From Certhia americana (lineage: Eukaryota; Chordata; Aves; Passeriformes; Certhiidae): a DNA stretch of 64,000 nucleotides. The stretch is taken from positions 25,058,086 through 25,122,085 of the forward strand of contig CM031864.1 of the NCBI GenBank assembly GCA_018697195.1, read 5' to 3'. The translations under genes were made by a program, and so were the position numbers. Positions 12,616 through 23,415 of this stretch are shown one piece after another. The notes beneath the pieces were generated by a model, which did no database searches, was not told the DNA's origin, and was given only the letters and a program-made list of their open reading frames with translations. Numbering within the stretch: the stretch's first letter is position 1; every line of letters starts with the position of its first letter.

Positions 12616-13013
12616 AGTCATAGAAAGGCTTGCGTTGGAAGGGACGTTAAGGATAATCTCATTCCAGCCCCCTGCCATGGGCAGGGACAGCTTCCACTGT
12701 CCCAGGTTGCTCCAAGCCCCATCCAAGCTGGCATTGAACACTTTCAGGGATGGGGCAGCCATAGCCTCACTGGGCAAACCCGTGCCAGGGCCTCACCACT
12801 TTCACAGGGAAGAAATTCTTCCTAGTATCTAATCTAAATGTACTGTCTGTCAGTTTAAGGATGTTCCCCTTGTCCTATCTCTGTCTGCCCATATAAAAAG
12901 TCACTCTCCCTCTCTTTTATAAACCACTCTCACGTACTGGAAGGGGCTCAAAGGTCTCACTGGAGCCTTCTCCTCTCCTGGTTGAACAACCCCAGCTTTC
13001 TCAGCATCTTTTC
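12616..13013 (-). repeat. CR1 LINE fragment, 3' end, antisense
   Basis: The plus strand shows the reverse complement of a CR1 3' end: the TCATAGAA terminal motif at 12618, then GTTGGAAGGGACGTTAAGGA, the CCCCTGCCATGGGCAGGGAC block, GTTGCTCCAAGCCCCATCCA and GAAGAAATTCTTCCTAGTAT. It continues with the CCTTGTCCTAT block to about 13013. The element is 5'-truncated, so only the 3' untranslated part and none of the reverse transcriptase is present. A noisy second copy lies at 16534-16995. Confidence 0.9.
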
Positions 13014-13429
13014 TTTGAAGACAGGAAATACAGGGAAGATTTTCCCTGTACTTCATTGACTTACCCACCATGGAAACGTTCCCATGAATAGGCTGGTGGC
13101 AATTTAGCATAAAAATACATAAAACATATTCCAGTAATTAAAATTATTGTGTCATGATCTTAAAAGGGGCATAATATTCATAGCTCTCTTAGAAGTTAAT
13201 AGGATTTGGGCACCCTTTTCAAGATGAAATCTCTAATTAACTCTAAGGGCACCATCACAGCATATTTTGGGTTTTACTGAGGGTGGAAAGTTTTTTTAAG
13301 GTGGACAGACTGAGCAGGTGCCACTGTTGGTTCTGTGCTTGCAACACTTAAAAAGGAGGAAACCTTCAGAAAGCAAACAATTGTTTAATTATCCATAATC
13401 TTATTGTGAATTGTTTGCATCCAGGTAGA

Positions 13430-13484
13430 ATATATATATATAAATATATAAATACACACACACACACACACGTACATATATATG
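13430..13484. repeat. Compound (TA)n(CA)n microsatellite
   Basis: TA dinucleotides from 13430 are followed by a (CA)9 run at about 13453-13470 and another short TA run. The equivalent place in the noisy copy is near 17450-17510, where the units are broken by errors. Confidence 0.9.
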
Positions 13485-13560
13485 TAGAGTTAATGTTTGC
13501 TTTTCTTTGCTTTATAGAACCTAATTTATCATGCACAGGAAATTATATTTTCTCAGTTTC

Positions 13561-13588
13561 CTGATCATTCCTGATCATTCCTGATCAG
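13561..13588. repeat. Short 10-bp tandem repeat (CTGATCATTC)
   Basis: Two full units and most of a third of CTGATCATTC stand in a row; each unit contains the palindrome TGATCA. In the noisy copy near 17592-17620 the array is disrupted. Confidence 0.75.
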
Positions 13589-15529
13589 ATGACTTCCCAA
13601 AAAGGATCATCCTAGGAAACTTCAATAAAGAATCTCCAGGTGTCATAGAATCATCTGCACTAAAATTTGAGAAACTCTCTCAATTTGTATGCATCTTCCT
13701 AAACCAGTGGTGCAAATGTGTTCCTCCTGTTTGCCCCTCATGATGCCTTTATAATTGTCCTTCTAGAATGATACATTAATGAGGCTTTTCTTTCATGGTT
13801 AGTTTGCCACATGTTGCTTTTATGCTTGGATTCATTAACCAAATGGAAGGAGCAGCTTTGCAGCCTGTGCGAGGTGATTAGAGTTTCATGGGAGCCAGCC
13901 CAATCGACACACACAGAATTCCACTGCTGCCCACGGCACTGCTCACATTTGGAGGGTGGGGACGAATGCTGCCAAATTATACTTGATGTGGAGGGCTGGA
14001 AGCTGGAATTTTCCATCCACTGGACACTCAAGCTGGGTCATAGTCCTGATTTTAGGATATTTCAGCAGAAATAAGCCCCTCCACTGCCTGCTTTTGCCAG
14101 AACTCTGAGTGTGCTTTTACCTTGTGCAGCTCTTGATGTCCTCAGTGAAATCTAAATTAACCTTCAGCTCTTTTCAGATTCCTCTCTTCTTTTTATTTTG
14201 TGAGCAGCATGAGAGCCATCACAATTTGCCTAGGGGCAAATGAAAAGACTCCATCCAGCATCCCAAAGCCAGCAATTGGCTTTCCAAAGTGATGTTCCCT
14301 TGCTCACACAACTCCCTGTGCTGGCTGGCTGTTGGGGAACACAAGAGAGAGCAGCAGAAGACTGAAACATGAGATTCTTCCGTGTAGAAAAGAAAGGAGT
14401 CAGCTCAGCTTCAGGTCTCCCTCCCAGTCTCACACAGCATGGGGCAAAGTTTGGAGAGCTCAGGTAAACAGTTTCCCAACAATTTGTATCATTCCAACAC
14501 CCGAAAATGTGTATGACTTTATGTCCCTGTACAAAGAAATGTATACTCATTCTGACTTCTTTATTGGTGGCCAAAATTATATTCTGTGGGGTTTTTTTTA
14601 AGCCCAGACTCCATCCTGCTGTGACAAGACAATGAGCCACTCTGTGGTGAAATATTTTAGCTTTGAGGAAGAAACGGCTTTTTTGCAGATGTAAGTCCTA
14701 CAGAAATCAATTTAAGCCATTTGTTTCAGCCTCCTCCAAATATCTACACCAAACAAGGAGATTCCAGCTATGACAACTGTCTGTGGCAGAGGCATAATCC
14801 CTTCGTTTGGCAGATTTTGACAAATTGATTTTGACAGAATTTGACAAATTCTCTCTGAGGCAGATTTCTTCTAAATTAGACTTGTTTCCCACATTGAAGA
14901 AAATAGAGGTTCCATCCTGCTGGTGTAAATTGACTCATCTATAGATTGATGTGGATCCATCTCCTTTTACTTGTTTCTTCACCTCTAAGAACTCATTTAT
15001 TATAACCAATTATTTCCCCAGCAGTCAAATGAACCACTATCGCCAACTCTTTCATGAAAGTCTTGGAGACTGGATTTTTTTGTCCCATCTAGCTATCTAT
15101 TCTGTGCCCAGGGAATTGAAGTGCTGGTTTACACAACACTTTTTAAGCAGCCAGAATGGCTGCTCATTTTACCACAAAATTCCTTGAATTAGATTGGCCC
15201 AAATATGACTTCCTGTGGCTACAAACCACATACAAATGTATGTGTTACATACATATAGACCAATTTTTGCGGATGCTTTATTATAGAGTAGCCACTTCTT
15301 GAAATTTATCAGAAGAGTCACTGAGACAGATGGAGCTGATAAGTCGGACCTGGGACACTTGGCATTGGGCAAAGCATATTCTCACTGGAAGTCAGAGACA
15401 CTTCTGGTAAAGCAGTCCAAGGTGCTTTTAATGGCAATACCTTGAAGGCATTGCCCCTTATGCGGTCTGTAAAAGCTCTGGACACTGCAGATTGATAATG
15501 CATTCCTTGCTTTGGAGCCTTTAGAAGTC

Positions 15530-15666
15530 ACAGAATTCACAGAATGACAAGGTTGGAAGAGACCTCCAAGATCATCGAGTCCAACCCATGCCCCCACACC
15601 TCAACTAGACCCTGGAACCATGTGCCACATCAATCTTTTTCTAAACACATCCAGACATGGTGACTC
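15530..15666 (-). repeat. CR1 LINE fragment, antisense, cut by the gap
   Basis: The plus strand reads CACAGAATGACAAGGTTGGA, GAGACCTCCAAGATCATCGA, then GTCCAACCCATGCC and CACATCAATCTTTTTCTAAA: the reverse complement of a CR1 3' end. The match is broken by the N run at 15667. The noisy copy at 19791-20165 carries the same start and continues past the break, which shows what the gap hides. Confidence 0.85.
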
Positions 15667-16151
15667 NNNNNNNNNNNNNNNNNNNNNNNNNNNNNNNNNN
15701 NNNNNNNNNNNNNNNNNNNNNNNNNNNNNNNNNNNNNNNNNNNNNNNNNNNNNNNNNNNNNNNNNNNNNNNNNNNNNNNNNNNNNNNNNNNNNNNNNNNN
15801 NNNNNNNNNNNNNNNNNNNNNNNNNNNNNNNNNNNNNNNNNNNNNNNNNNNNNNNNNNNNNNNNNNNNNNNNNNNNNNNNNNNNNNNNNNNNNNNNNNNN
15901 NNNNNNNNNNNNNNNNNNNNNNNNNNNNNNNNNNNNNNNNNNNNNNNNNNNNNNNNNNNNNNNNNNNNNNNNNNNNNNNNNNNNNNNNNNNNNNNNNNNN
16001 NNNNNNNNNNNNNNNNNNNNNNNNNNNNNNNNNNNNNNNNNNNNNNNNNNNNNNNNNNNNNNNNNNNNNNNNNNNNNNNNNNNNNNNNNNNNNNNNNNNN
16101 NNNNNNNNNNNNNNNNNNNNNNNNNNNNNNNNNNNNNNNNNNNNNNNNNNN
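15667..16151. other. Assembly gap (485 N)
   Basis: A run of N with no sequence. Open frames drawn across it are meaningless. Comparison of the flanks (see the duplicate at 16152-19950) suggests the gap does not stand for real missing sequence at this place. Confidence 0.99.
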
Positions 16152-19100
16152 TGTCCCCTCGACTTCTGCGGGAGCTTGGGTATTGGCAGCGGAGCTGCCT
16201 CAGCCACTCGAGTATAAAGCTGCAAACCCCACATGTCTGTTCCACACGAGTTTTTAGAAATTTGAAGAGGTTGTTCGCGAGTGTTGCTGCTGACGCCTCG
16301 GAAGTCATTTGTGTGTTCGATGCTACGTGTAAGGAAATTCTCGCCCTCATCCTTCCCACATAGGTAGGAATTAAAGGGATCTTTGAGCTTTTGTATCAGG
16401 AAGTTTTTGCAAAACCGTGAGGGATGTCTGTACGAAGAAGCTCTTGAAACCACCCTAGCACCCATCCTACATCTGAAAAAGGGAATGCGCTGTTTCCAGC
16501 CTTGGAACGCAGCTGACAGATTGTAATACCGTATGGAGTATATGTGGAAAGGCGTTTGCGTTGGAAGGGGACTGTAATGTGGATAATCTATTCCAGGCGT
16601 CCTGTCCATGGGCAGGGGACAGATTTCCACTGTGTCCCCAGGGTGCTCTATAGGCCCCTATTCCAAGCTGGCACTTGTAACACTTTCAGGGATGTGGCAG
16701 CGTATAGCCTCACTTGGGCAAAAAACCCGTTGCCAGGTGCCTCACCCACTTGCACAGATTGAAGAAATTCTTCCTAGTTATTCTAATCTATATGTACTGT
16801 TCTTGTCGTTAAGGAATGTTTTTCCCTTGGTTCATATTATCTCTGTTGCCCATATTTACAAAGTTCACTCTTCCCTCTCTTTTATTAAAGTGCCATCTCA
16901 TCACGTACTGGAAGTGGGCTCAAAAGGTCTGTCACTGGGAGCCTTCCCTTCTCCTGGATTGAAAAACCAACCCCAGCTTTCTCAAGCTATCTTTCTTTGA
17001 AGACAGGACATATATTATATGGGAAGATTTTCTACCTGTGTAACTTCATTGACTTACACCCACCATGGAAATCGTTCCCTGTATTAGGCTGGTGGGCAAT
17101 TTAGCATAAAAAATACATAAAAACATATTCCAGTAATTAAAATTAATGTTCATGATCTTACAAAGGGGCATACTATTATCGTGCCTCTTCTTAGAAGTTA
17201 ATTTAGGCATTTGGGACCCTTTTCAAATGAAATCTCTATGTTAACTCTAGGTGTGCACCATCACAGCATATTTTGGGTTTTATGAGGGTGGAAAGTTTTT
17301 TTACGGTGGACAGGGGGACTGAGCAGGTGCAGCACTAGTTGGTTCTGTGCTTGCCCAACACTAAAAAAGTGAGGAAAAACCTTCCAGAGCAAACAATTGT
17401 TTTAATTATCCATAATCTTAGTTGTAATTGTTTTTGAATCCAGGTTAGAATATATATATAAAAATATATAAAAAATTATCACCACACAGACTACGTACAT
17501 ATATATGTTAGAGTTAAAGTTTGCTTTTCTTTGCCCTTTATTAGGAACCTAATTATCCATGACCAGGAAATTTGTATGTGTGTGTCAGTTCATGATTCAT
17601 TCCTGATCATTTCCTGAACAGTAGATGAATTCCCAAAATATGGATAGTTCTAGGAAACTTCAATAATAATCTCAGGTGTCATAGCATCATCTGCCCCTAC
17701 TAATAATTGGAGAAAAAACTGTCTTCTCAATTTGTTATGCATCTTCTCTAAAAAAACAGTGGTGCAAAATGTGTTCCTCCTGTTTGGCCCTCTCATGATG
17801 GCATTTTAAATTTGTCCTTCTCGATATGCTACATTTAATGAGGCTTTTCTTTAATGGTTAGTTTGCCACATTGTTGGTCTTTTATGCTTGGATGTCATAT
17901 TTAAACCAAAGGAAGAGCAGTGGTGTTTGCACGCCTTGTGCGAGGTGGATTAGGAGGTTTCATGGAGCCAGACCCAATCGACACATCCACAAGGAAATTC
18001 CACTGTCTTGTACCAACGGCAATGCTCACAATTTGGAGGTTGGGGACGAAGGCTGCCAAATATTTATATTTGAGTGTTGGAGGTGCGTAAGCTGGAATTT
18101 TCCAGATCCACTGTGGACACTCAAGATGGGTCATATCGCCTGATTTGTTAGGATATTTCGCATGAAATAAAGCCCCCTTCCTACTGCCTGCTTTTGCCTA
18201 GTGAACTTTGAGTGGCTTTTACTCTTGGTGCCAGCTTATTGATGTTTCCTCAGTGAATATCTAAATTAACCTTTCAGCTCTTTTCAGAGTTCCTCTCTTC
18301 TTTTTATTTTGTGAGCTTAAGCATGTAGAGCCATCAACAATTTCGCCTAGGGGCAAATGTTAAATAAGGGACTCCATCCAGGGCACCCAAAGCCAGCAAT
18401 TGGCTTGTCTCAAAGTGTATTGGTTCCCTTTGCTTCACACGAAATCCCTGTGCTTGTGCTGGCCTGTTTGGGGAAACACAAGAGAAGAGCAGGCAGTAAG
18501 ACCAGAACACATGAGAGATTTCTTCCGTGTGTGAAAAGGGAAACGGAGTAAGCCTGTCAGCGTTTCAGGTCTCCATCCCAGTCTCACATACAGCATGGGG
18601 CAAAGTTTGAGAGTCTCAGGAACATTTCCCAACAATTTGTATCATTTCCAACACCCGACAATGTTCGTATGACTGTTTATGTCCCCTGTACATAAGAAAA
18701 TGTATACTCGCATTCTGATCTTTGTCTTTATTGGTGGCACGCCAAAAAACTATTATTCTGTGGGTTTTTTAAGCCACAGACAACTCCTACTGCTGGTGAA
18801 AAACAATTGAGCCACCTCTGTGGTTGAAATATTTTGTAGCTTTGAGGAAGAAAAGGCTTTTTTGCAGATGTAAGTTGCCTACAGAAATCAATTAAGCCAT
18901 TGGTTTCAGCATCCTCCCAAATATCTACACCAAACAAGGAGATTCCAGCTAGAAAACTTTGTCTGTGGTGCAGAGGTCATAATCATCCTTCTGTTGTGGC
19001 AGATTTTGGACAAATTTGATTTTGACGGAAATTTGACAAAATTTCTCTCTGAGGCAGTATTTTCTTGCTTAAATTAGATGTTTTCCACATTGAAGAAATA

Positions 19101-19950
19101 GAGGTTCCATCCTCCATTGCTGGTGTAATATTGGACTCATCTGTTAGATTGATGTGTGATCCTATTCTCCTTTTTCACTTGTTTAGTTCCACCTCTAAGA
19201 ATCATTTATTATAACCAATTATTTCACCAGCAGTGATCAAATGAACCACTATCGCCAACTCTCCATTGAAAGGTCTTGGAGACTGGATTTTTTTTTGTCC
19301 CATCTAGTATCTATTCTGGACCAGGGAATTGAAAGTTGTGGTTTACGCACAACACTTTTTAAGCAGCCAGTATATAGGATGTCATTTTACCAACAAAAAT
19401 TGTTCTTGAATTAGATTGTGCCCAAAATATGACTTCCTTGGCTACAAAATCCCACAACAAATGTATTGTGTTACATACTATAGACAATTTTTTGCAGATG
19501 ATTGTGATTATAGAGTAGCCACTTCTTTTGAATAAAATTTATCCAGAAGAGTCCACTGAGGGACAAGATGGAGCTGATAAGTCGGACCTGGGGACACTTG
19601 GCAATTGGGTCCCAAAAGCCATATTCTCACTGAAGTCAGTAGGACACTGTCTGGTAAACGCAGTCCCAGGTGCTTTGTAATGGCACAATACCTTGTAAGG
19701 CATTGCCCCTTATGCGGTCTGTAATAAGCTCGGGACACTTGCACAATTGTGATTAATGCATTCCTTGCTTTGGAGCCTTTAGAAGTCAGTACAGGAATTC
19801 ACAGAATGTGACAAAGGTTGGACGAGGGACTCTCCAAGATAATCGATGTCAACCATGCCCCATACAACTGCTCACTAGGACTCCTGGAACCTATGTGCCA
19901 CATCAATTTTTTTCTAAAACAAAATCACAATCCAGTATCATGGTGAACTC
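16152..19950. other. Noisy second copy of 12271-15666, probable assembly artefact
   Basis: The order of content matches 12271-15666 from end to end: the GCTGCAAACCCCACAT motif, the CR1 fragment, the TA/CA microsatellite, the CTGATCATTC array, the unique blocks near 13800-15500, and the start of the second CR1. The copy is about 3799 bases against 3396, roughly 12 percent longer. The differences are mostly single-base insertions scattered evenly and homopolymer changes, the pattern of uncorrected long reads and not of evolutionary divergence. It includes no COLGALT2 exon. No gene should be called here. Confidence 0.9.
16534..16995 (-). repeat. CR1 fragment inside the noisy copy (same element as 12616-13013)
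   Basis: The motif order is that of 12616-13013, with many small insertions. It is the same insertion represented twice and should not be counted as an independent CR1 element. Confidence 0.8.
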
Positions 19951-20165
19951 CACCACCTCCCGGTGCAGAACATTCCATGTATTAGTCACTCTTCCCTTGA
20001 ATTAAAACTTTTTCCTTAATATCCAACACCTTAACTTTCCCTTGACGCAGCTTGAGGGGGACCGGTTTCTCGTTCTGTGTAAGTTGCGTGCCGGATGAAA
20101 GTAGAACAACCTCATGTATGTGTACTGAGCCCTCGGGGGAGTTTTTAGAGAGTGAAGGAAGGGAC
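19791..20165 (-). repeat. CR1 LINE fragment, antisense, unpolished sequence
   Basis: It begins like the element at 15530-15666 and then continues with GAACTCCACCACCTCCCGGT, the TTAATATCCAACACCTTAAC block and TTGACGCAGCTTGAGGG. This is further CR1 3'-region sequence in reverse complement. The later part (20060-20165) becomes hard to follow because of base errors. Confidence 0.75.
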
Positions 20166-20219
20166 CAGTCATGAAAAGGAAACACCCTACATGGTATTAT
20201 ATATATAATATATGTATAT

Positions 20220-20580
20220 ATAGATTATCTGTCCCATTTTAACCCCCCTCAAGCTGTGCCAGCCCAGGGGGGGTGGGATTTAGTGGGAAGTATTGGAAGA
20301 GGGGAACTATAAGAAGACGGTAGTGTAGAGAGTTACAAAGAGGACCGCTTACCCCAGGGATGTATTGCACCAAGGCCCTTTATTCCTTGACACGGGATCC
20401 GGAGCGAGAGAGAGAAGTCACATGGGGGAGAGTGGGGTTGTTATCACCTTTGGGGGTTCGGTGGTCATGGTTTACCTATCCGATTTCCTAGAGGTCAGGA
20501 GACCAGGGGGCAGTGGTAAATTCTCAGGTGCCAGGTTTACAGTTTCTGGGGGAGGGGTTTTGGGGGAAAAACATTCCTAA
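20220..20580 (-). mobile_element. Possible endogenous retrovirus LTR fragment
   Basis: On the minus strand an AATAAA signal (inside GGAATAAAGGGCCTTGG, near 20379-20395) is followed by sequence resembling an LTR R/U5 region, and the block is compositionally unlike its A/T-rich surroundings. No terminal TG...CA pair, target-site duplication, primer-binding site or internal coding region could be identified, and base errors here are likely. It may instead be a unique sequence with a chance poly(A) motif. Confidence 0.3.
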
Positions 20581-20584
20581 AGGG

Positions 20585-20945
20585 AAATAAATATCATATA
20601 TGTATATATTTAATATATATATATATGTGTATATGTTTGTAGTGTCTAATGATATATATATATGGTGTGTGTATTATTGTGTTAAATTTTTATATATACA
20701 ACATATTATATCATGTGTATATGTGTATATGTGTATATTTATTATTGTGTGGTATTATTATATAATGTTGTGTATATAGTGATTATTTATATATAACATA
20801 CCATATATATAATATATACATATGTACATATATATAAATATTTAAATATATTATATATATAAAAATGATAATAAAATATAATAAATTAAAATTAAATAAA
20901 TAATTAAATAAGTTTAAATAAATAAATAAATGTAATTAGAAGGGT
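20585..20945. repeat. A/T-rich low-complexity tract before TSEN15
   Basis: Nearly pure A/T with imperfect (TATA)n and (TGTATA)n runs, then (TAAA)n-like units at about 20880-20935. It stops sharply at the GC-rich TSEN15 island. The true length is uncertain because the sequence belongs to the unpolished stretch. Confidence 0.85.
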
Positions 20946-21330
20946 TTAAAGCAGCGCCTTTGGGCGCGGCAGGGGCTCAGGCGGTAGGAACGGAGCGGAG
21001 GCGGAACGGTCGGTGCGGCGCGGCAGTTTCCGGGAGCGCTGGGGTGCGCGGCGCCGCCCGGAGTGAAGCCGCGCTGCACAGCCGGCCGAGCATGGAGCCT
21101 GTAAAAGCTCCGGGCTGGAGTGGCGTCTGCCCGGCGAGGGGGGACACCCAGCCCGGCCAGGGCTCCCCCGCGGCTCAGAGAGCACCGGGGGCACAGCGCA
21201 GCTGGTCGGGGGCGGCTGGCGGCAACTGGATCACGACTCACCCCACGGTAGGCGGCGGCGGGGCTCCCCGCCCGGACCCCGCAGGATTCCCCCCTGGCGG
21301 CTCTCGAGGTGCACCCCAGGAGGGTTCTGC
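20946..21330 (+). promoter_or_regulatory. TSEN15: TSEN15 CpG island and core promoter region
   Basis: Composition changes abruptly at about 20945 from A/T-only sequence to GC- and CpG-rich sequence, which covers the 5'UTR, exon 1 and the start of intron 1. An in-frame stop (TAA at 20933) precedes the exon, and there is no ATG between it and 21092 in that frame. No TATA box within the island is evident. The transcription start is probably inside 20950-21090, by inference. Confidence 0.75.
21092..21247 (+). CDS. TSEN15: TSEN15 coding exon 1 (tRNA-splicing endonuclease subunit Sen15)
   Basis: TSEN15 is a non-catalytic subunit of the tRNA-splicing endonuclease (with TSEN2, TSEN34 and TSEN54), which removes introns from pre-tRNA in the nucleus. 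The ATG at 21092 is the first in frame and has a good context (AGC before, G after). Exon 1 encodes residues 1-52: a Gly/Ala/Pro-rich, poorly conserved N-terminus ending NWITTHPT, which aligns with WMGTHPK of human TSEN15. The donor is GTAGGC at 21248, phase 0. The four exons join to 579 bases, 192 residues plus stop, against 171 in human. Divergent orientation to COLGALT2 agrees with human gene order and supports orthology. Confidence 0.92.
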
Positions 21331-21864
21331 GGGGAAATGCCGATATAATCTCTCTAATCTATAATATATAACCTACGCTGGGTTTATAGTCTATACTGGG
21401 TTTATCGAGGGGGGCTCCGGCCCGTGGGATAGCTGGGGAATGCCAGTGGAATCATGGAATCCCAGCTGGGGAATGCAAATGCCTTAAACTTCGCCTCCAT
21501 CTTAATTTTTACCACGCTGAAAACAGGGATGTCTTTAATTTGGCCATCGCCTTATGTTGATGTGTCGCCGCAAAAAAAAGGTAAAATTATTTACCCCAAA
21601 ATAGATAAAATTCCACAATACTAGAGCTGTTCCAGAAATAGTTGTGATTCCCCTTGTGTTTGTTTATTTTGCTTGCTTTTTTTAAGTGCTAAAGTATGGG
21701 GAATGCAGAAAAAGGAGCTTTTGAGTGCCAGGAAACAAGTCCTGTTTTTTGATTGCCTTAAAACTGGTTTGAAACTCCAGTGGCTCCACTGGCTGTACAG
21801 ATGGTGTGTGCATTCTCAGTATAATCTGTGCTTTTCTTCATCACCGTTCGTCTTTGGGTCTCAG
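21248..21864 (+). other. TSEN15: TSEN15 intron 1
   Basis: A 617-base GT-AG intron. The first 80 bases are the tail of the CpG island; the rest is ordinary sequence with no coding block or repeat I can name. Confidence 0.85.
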
Positions 21865-21946
21865 TTCACAGAAATGATGTCACTTGATGTGTCTGACAGC
21901 ACTCAAGTCTACGCTGCCTTTCTGGTGTACCTGGACCTCTTAGAAG
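21865..21946 (+). CDS. TSEN15: TSEN15 coding exon 2
   Basis: It follows the acceptor CTCAG and encodes residues 53-79 plus one base of codon 80: [20 protein letters not shown] then VYLDLLE. Human TSEN15 has [20 protein letters not shown] in the same place, so this is the most conserved N-terminal helix region of the endonuclease-like fold. The donor is GTAAAT at 21947, phase 1. The exon is 82 bases, and the frame is fixed by exons 1 and 3. Confidence 0.95.
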
Positions 21947-23279
21947 GTAAATTGGGCAAGTGACTGTATCCCAACCAATACCTTTGCCCTTAGGAGTTGT
22001 AAAATCAATTGTTTGCACTGGGACAGGACCTTTCCTTACAAAGCCCTTAGAGCCCATTTTGAGATTTTTGTGCTTAGTTTCTGTCCTCTGCCTCCCTGGA
22101 GCCTGTGCAAAGATGAGGACCCGTTTCATCCAGCATTTCCACGTGCAGATGTTCCAGGACAAAGGCAGTCAGCAGGAAAAAAAAAGGAAGAGGAGTAGGG
22201 GAAAGAAAAGGAGTGTAGGAAGGTGAAGAGACAAGTAAGTGGTTGAGCTTGTAATAGTCCTCACTTGCAGATTAATGTGAAGTTACTAAATCATAGTGTT
22301 TCACAAAAGTCACCATTTAGCAAATGGCTGCTGTGTGCTGGCCTGTTTTCTGGACAGTGATTCCTCTTGAAAAGAAGATCATTTGCAAGTGTGGTAGCAG
22401 TAATTTATAACCATTGTGGTAATAATTATGTAACAATACAATAAAATAATAACAAATAATTTATAATAAATTGTAGGTGTTGTGCTTAGAGCCACAGCTT
22501 GCTGGGGTACCTGGCAGTGTCAGGTCCGTGGTGGGACTCCATGATCTTGGAGGGGTTTTCTGGTCAAAATGCTCCTGTGAAATCCAGTGTTGTCTTCTGG
22601 TGTCTGCTCAGAGTGGAGCAGAGTTATGTGATATATAAACTTCTGCCTGGCTTCTTCCAAGTTGGCTTTATTGAAAAGGAACTGTGAGTAGGCAGCCAGC
22701 CAGCCTAAGAAAAATATTTCAGTTTTGCTTGGAGCCTGGTGCTTCTCAAGGTCAGAGAGGGATTTTCCAGTCCAGAAATTGCTGCGTCTGTTGCTGTTAC
22801 ACCTCTGGAGAAAATGCCTTAATAGTCTTTAAAAGAAGTTTTCTGTAGTTCTGCAGCAAAATCTTCATCCTTATCCCTTCAAGCAGGAGGTTAGAACTGT
22901 GTATGATCATTAATCATGCTTTTAGCACCTGCTGCTTCACAGTTCAGGGTGCTGATGAAGTCCAGATTTGGGTTATAGTGTTTCAGGTGACTAAAGCTGC
23001 GTGGTTTTATCTTTTTTGCCTTTTGCAGAGCAGCTTTTTCAGACGGGTTGCTGTTCACCATCCATCAGTGAAAGCTCTGGAGCCAGCAGGCTAGTCGTGC
23101 TCCATGGATTTCTTTAGCAGGATTGCTTCTCAGGAGGGGAATTTGGCAGATGAATGGAGTTTTCCTGCAAAGAGAGGGAGGGAAAACAAAACCTTAGATG
23201 TTAACGTAAATATTGCATTTGTTATTTGACTGATTAAATTTTATGTTCTATCCCTCTCATCCCCAACAAATGTTTCTAG
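21947..23279 (+). other. TSEN15: TSEN15 intron 2
   Basis: A 1333-base GT-AG intron with acceptor TTTCTAG. It contains an A/T-rich run near 22430-22475 and no identified exon or transposable element. Confidence 0.85.
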
Positions 23280-23415
23280 GGAGGAACTGGCATGAGGTGC
23301 AGCCCGTGGGAGTGGCAGAGCTGCAGCTGGTGTGTTTGCATGCCCGTGCCAGGGAGCAGGAGGGGCTCGAGGTGATGGTGCCAGTGCCTGCACACATCCT
23401 GATCAGCCACGACAG
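23280..23415 (+). CDS. TSEN15: TSEN15 coding exon 3
   Basis: It completes codon 80 (Gly) and encodes residues 81-124 plus two bases of Arg125. RNWHEV, VAELQLVCL and the HILISHDR end align with human SWHEV, LPELQLICL and ITASLSHNR. Trp83 and His123 match human Trp76 and His116, positions where human variants are linked to pontocerebellar hypoplasia type 2F. The middle (HARAREQEGLEVMVPVP) is less conserved. The donor is GTGAGG at 23416, phase 2. Confidence 0.95.

Larger units (their letters stand above)
12341..15666. other. COLGALT2-TSEN15 intergenic spacer (clean copy)
   Basis: A/T-rich spacer upstream of both genes. It holds CR1 fragments at 12616 and 15530, a microsatellite at 13430 and a short tandem repeat at 13561. 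No reading frame with recognisable content is present. It ends at the N gap, inside a CR1 element. Confidence 0.75.

Noticed and set aside
15601..16630. Open frames spanning the N gap
   Set aside because: They consist mainly of unknown residues from N bases and cannot be genes.
16152..19950. Segmental duplication as a biological event
   Set aside because: Insertion-dominated scattered errors, abutment to a gap and matching break points favour an assembly artefact.
20960..21091. Longer TSEN15 N-terminus from 20960
   Set aside because: The codon at 20960 is TTG. The first in-frame ATG is 21092, with good context.
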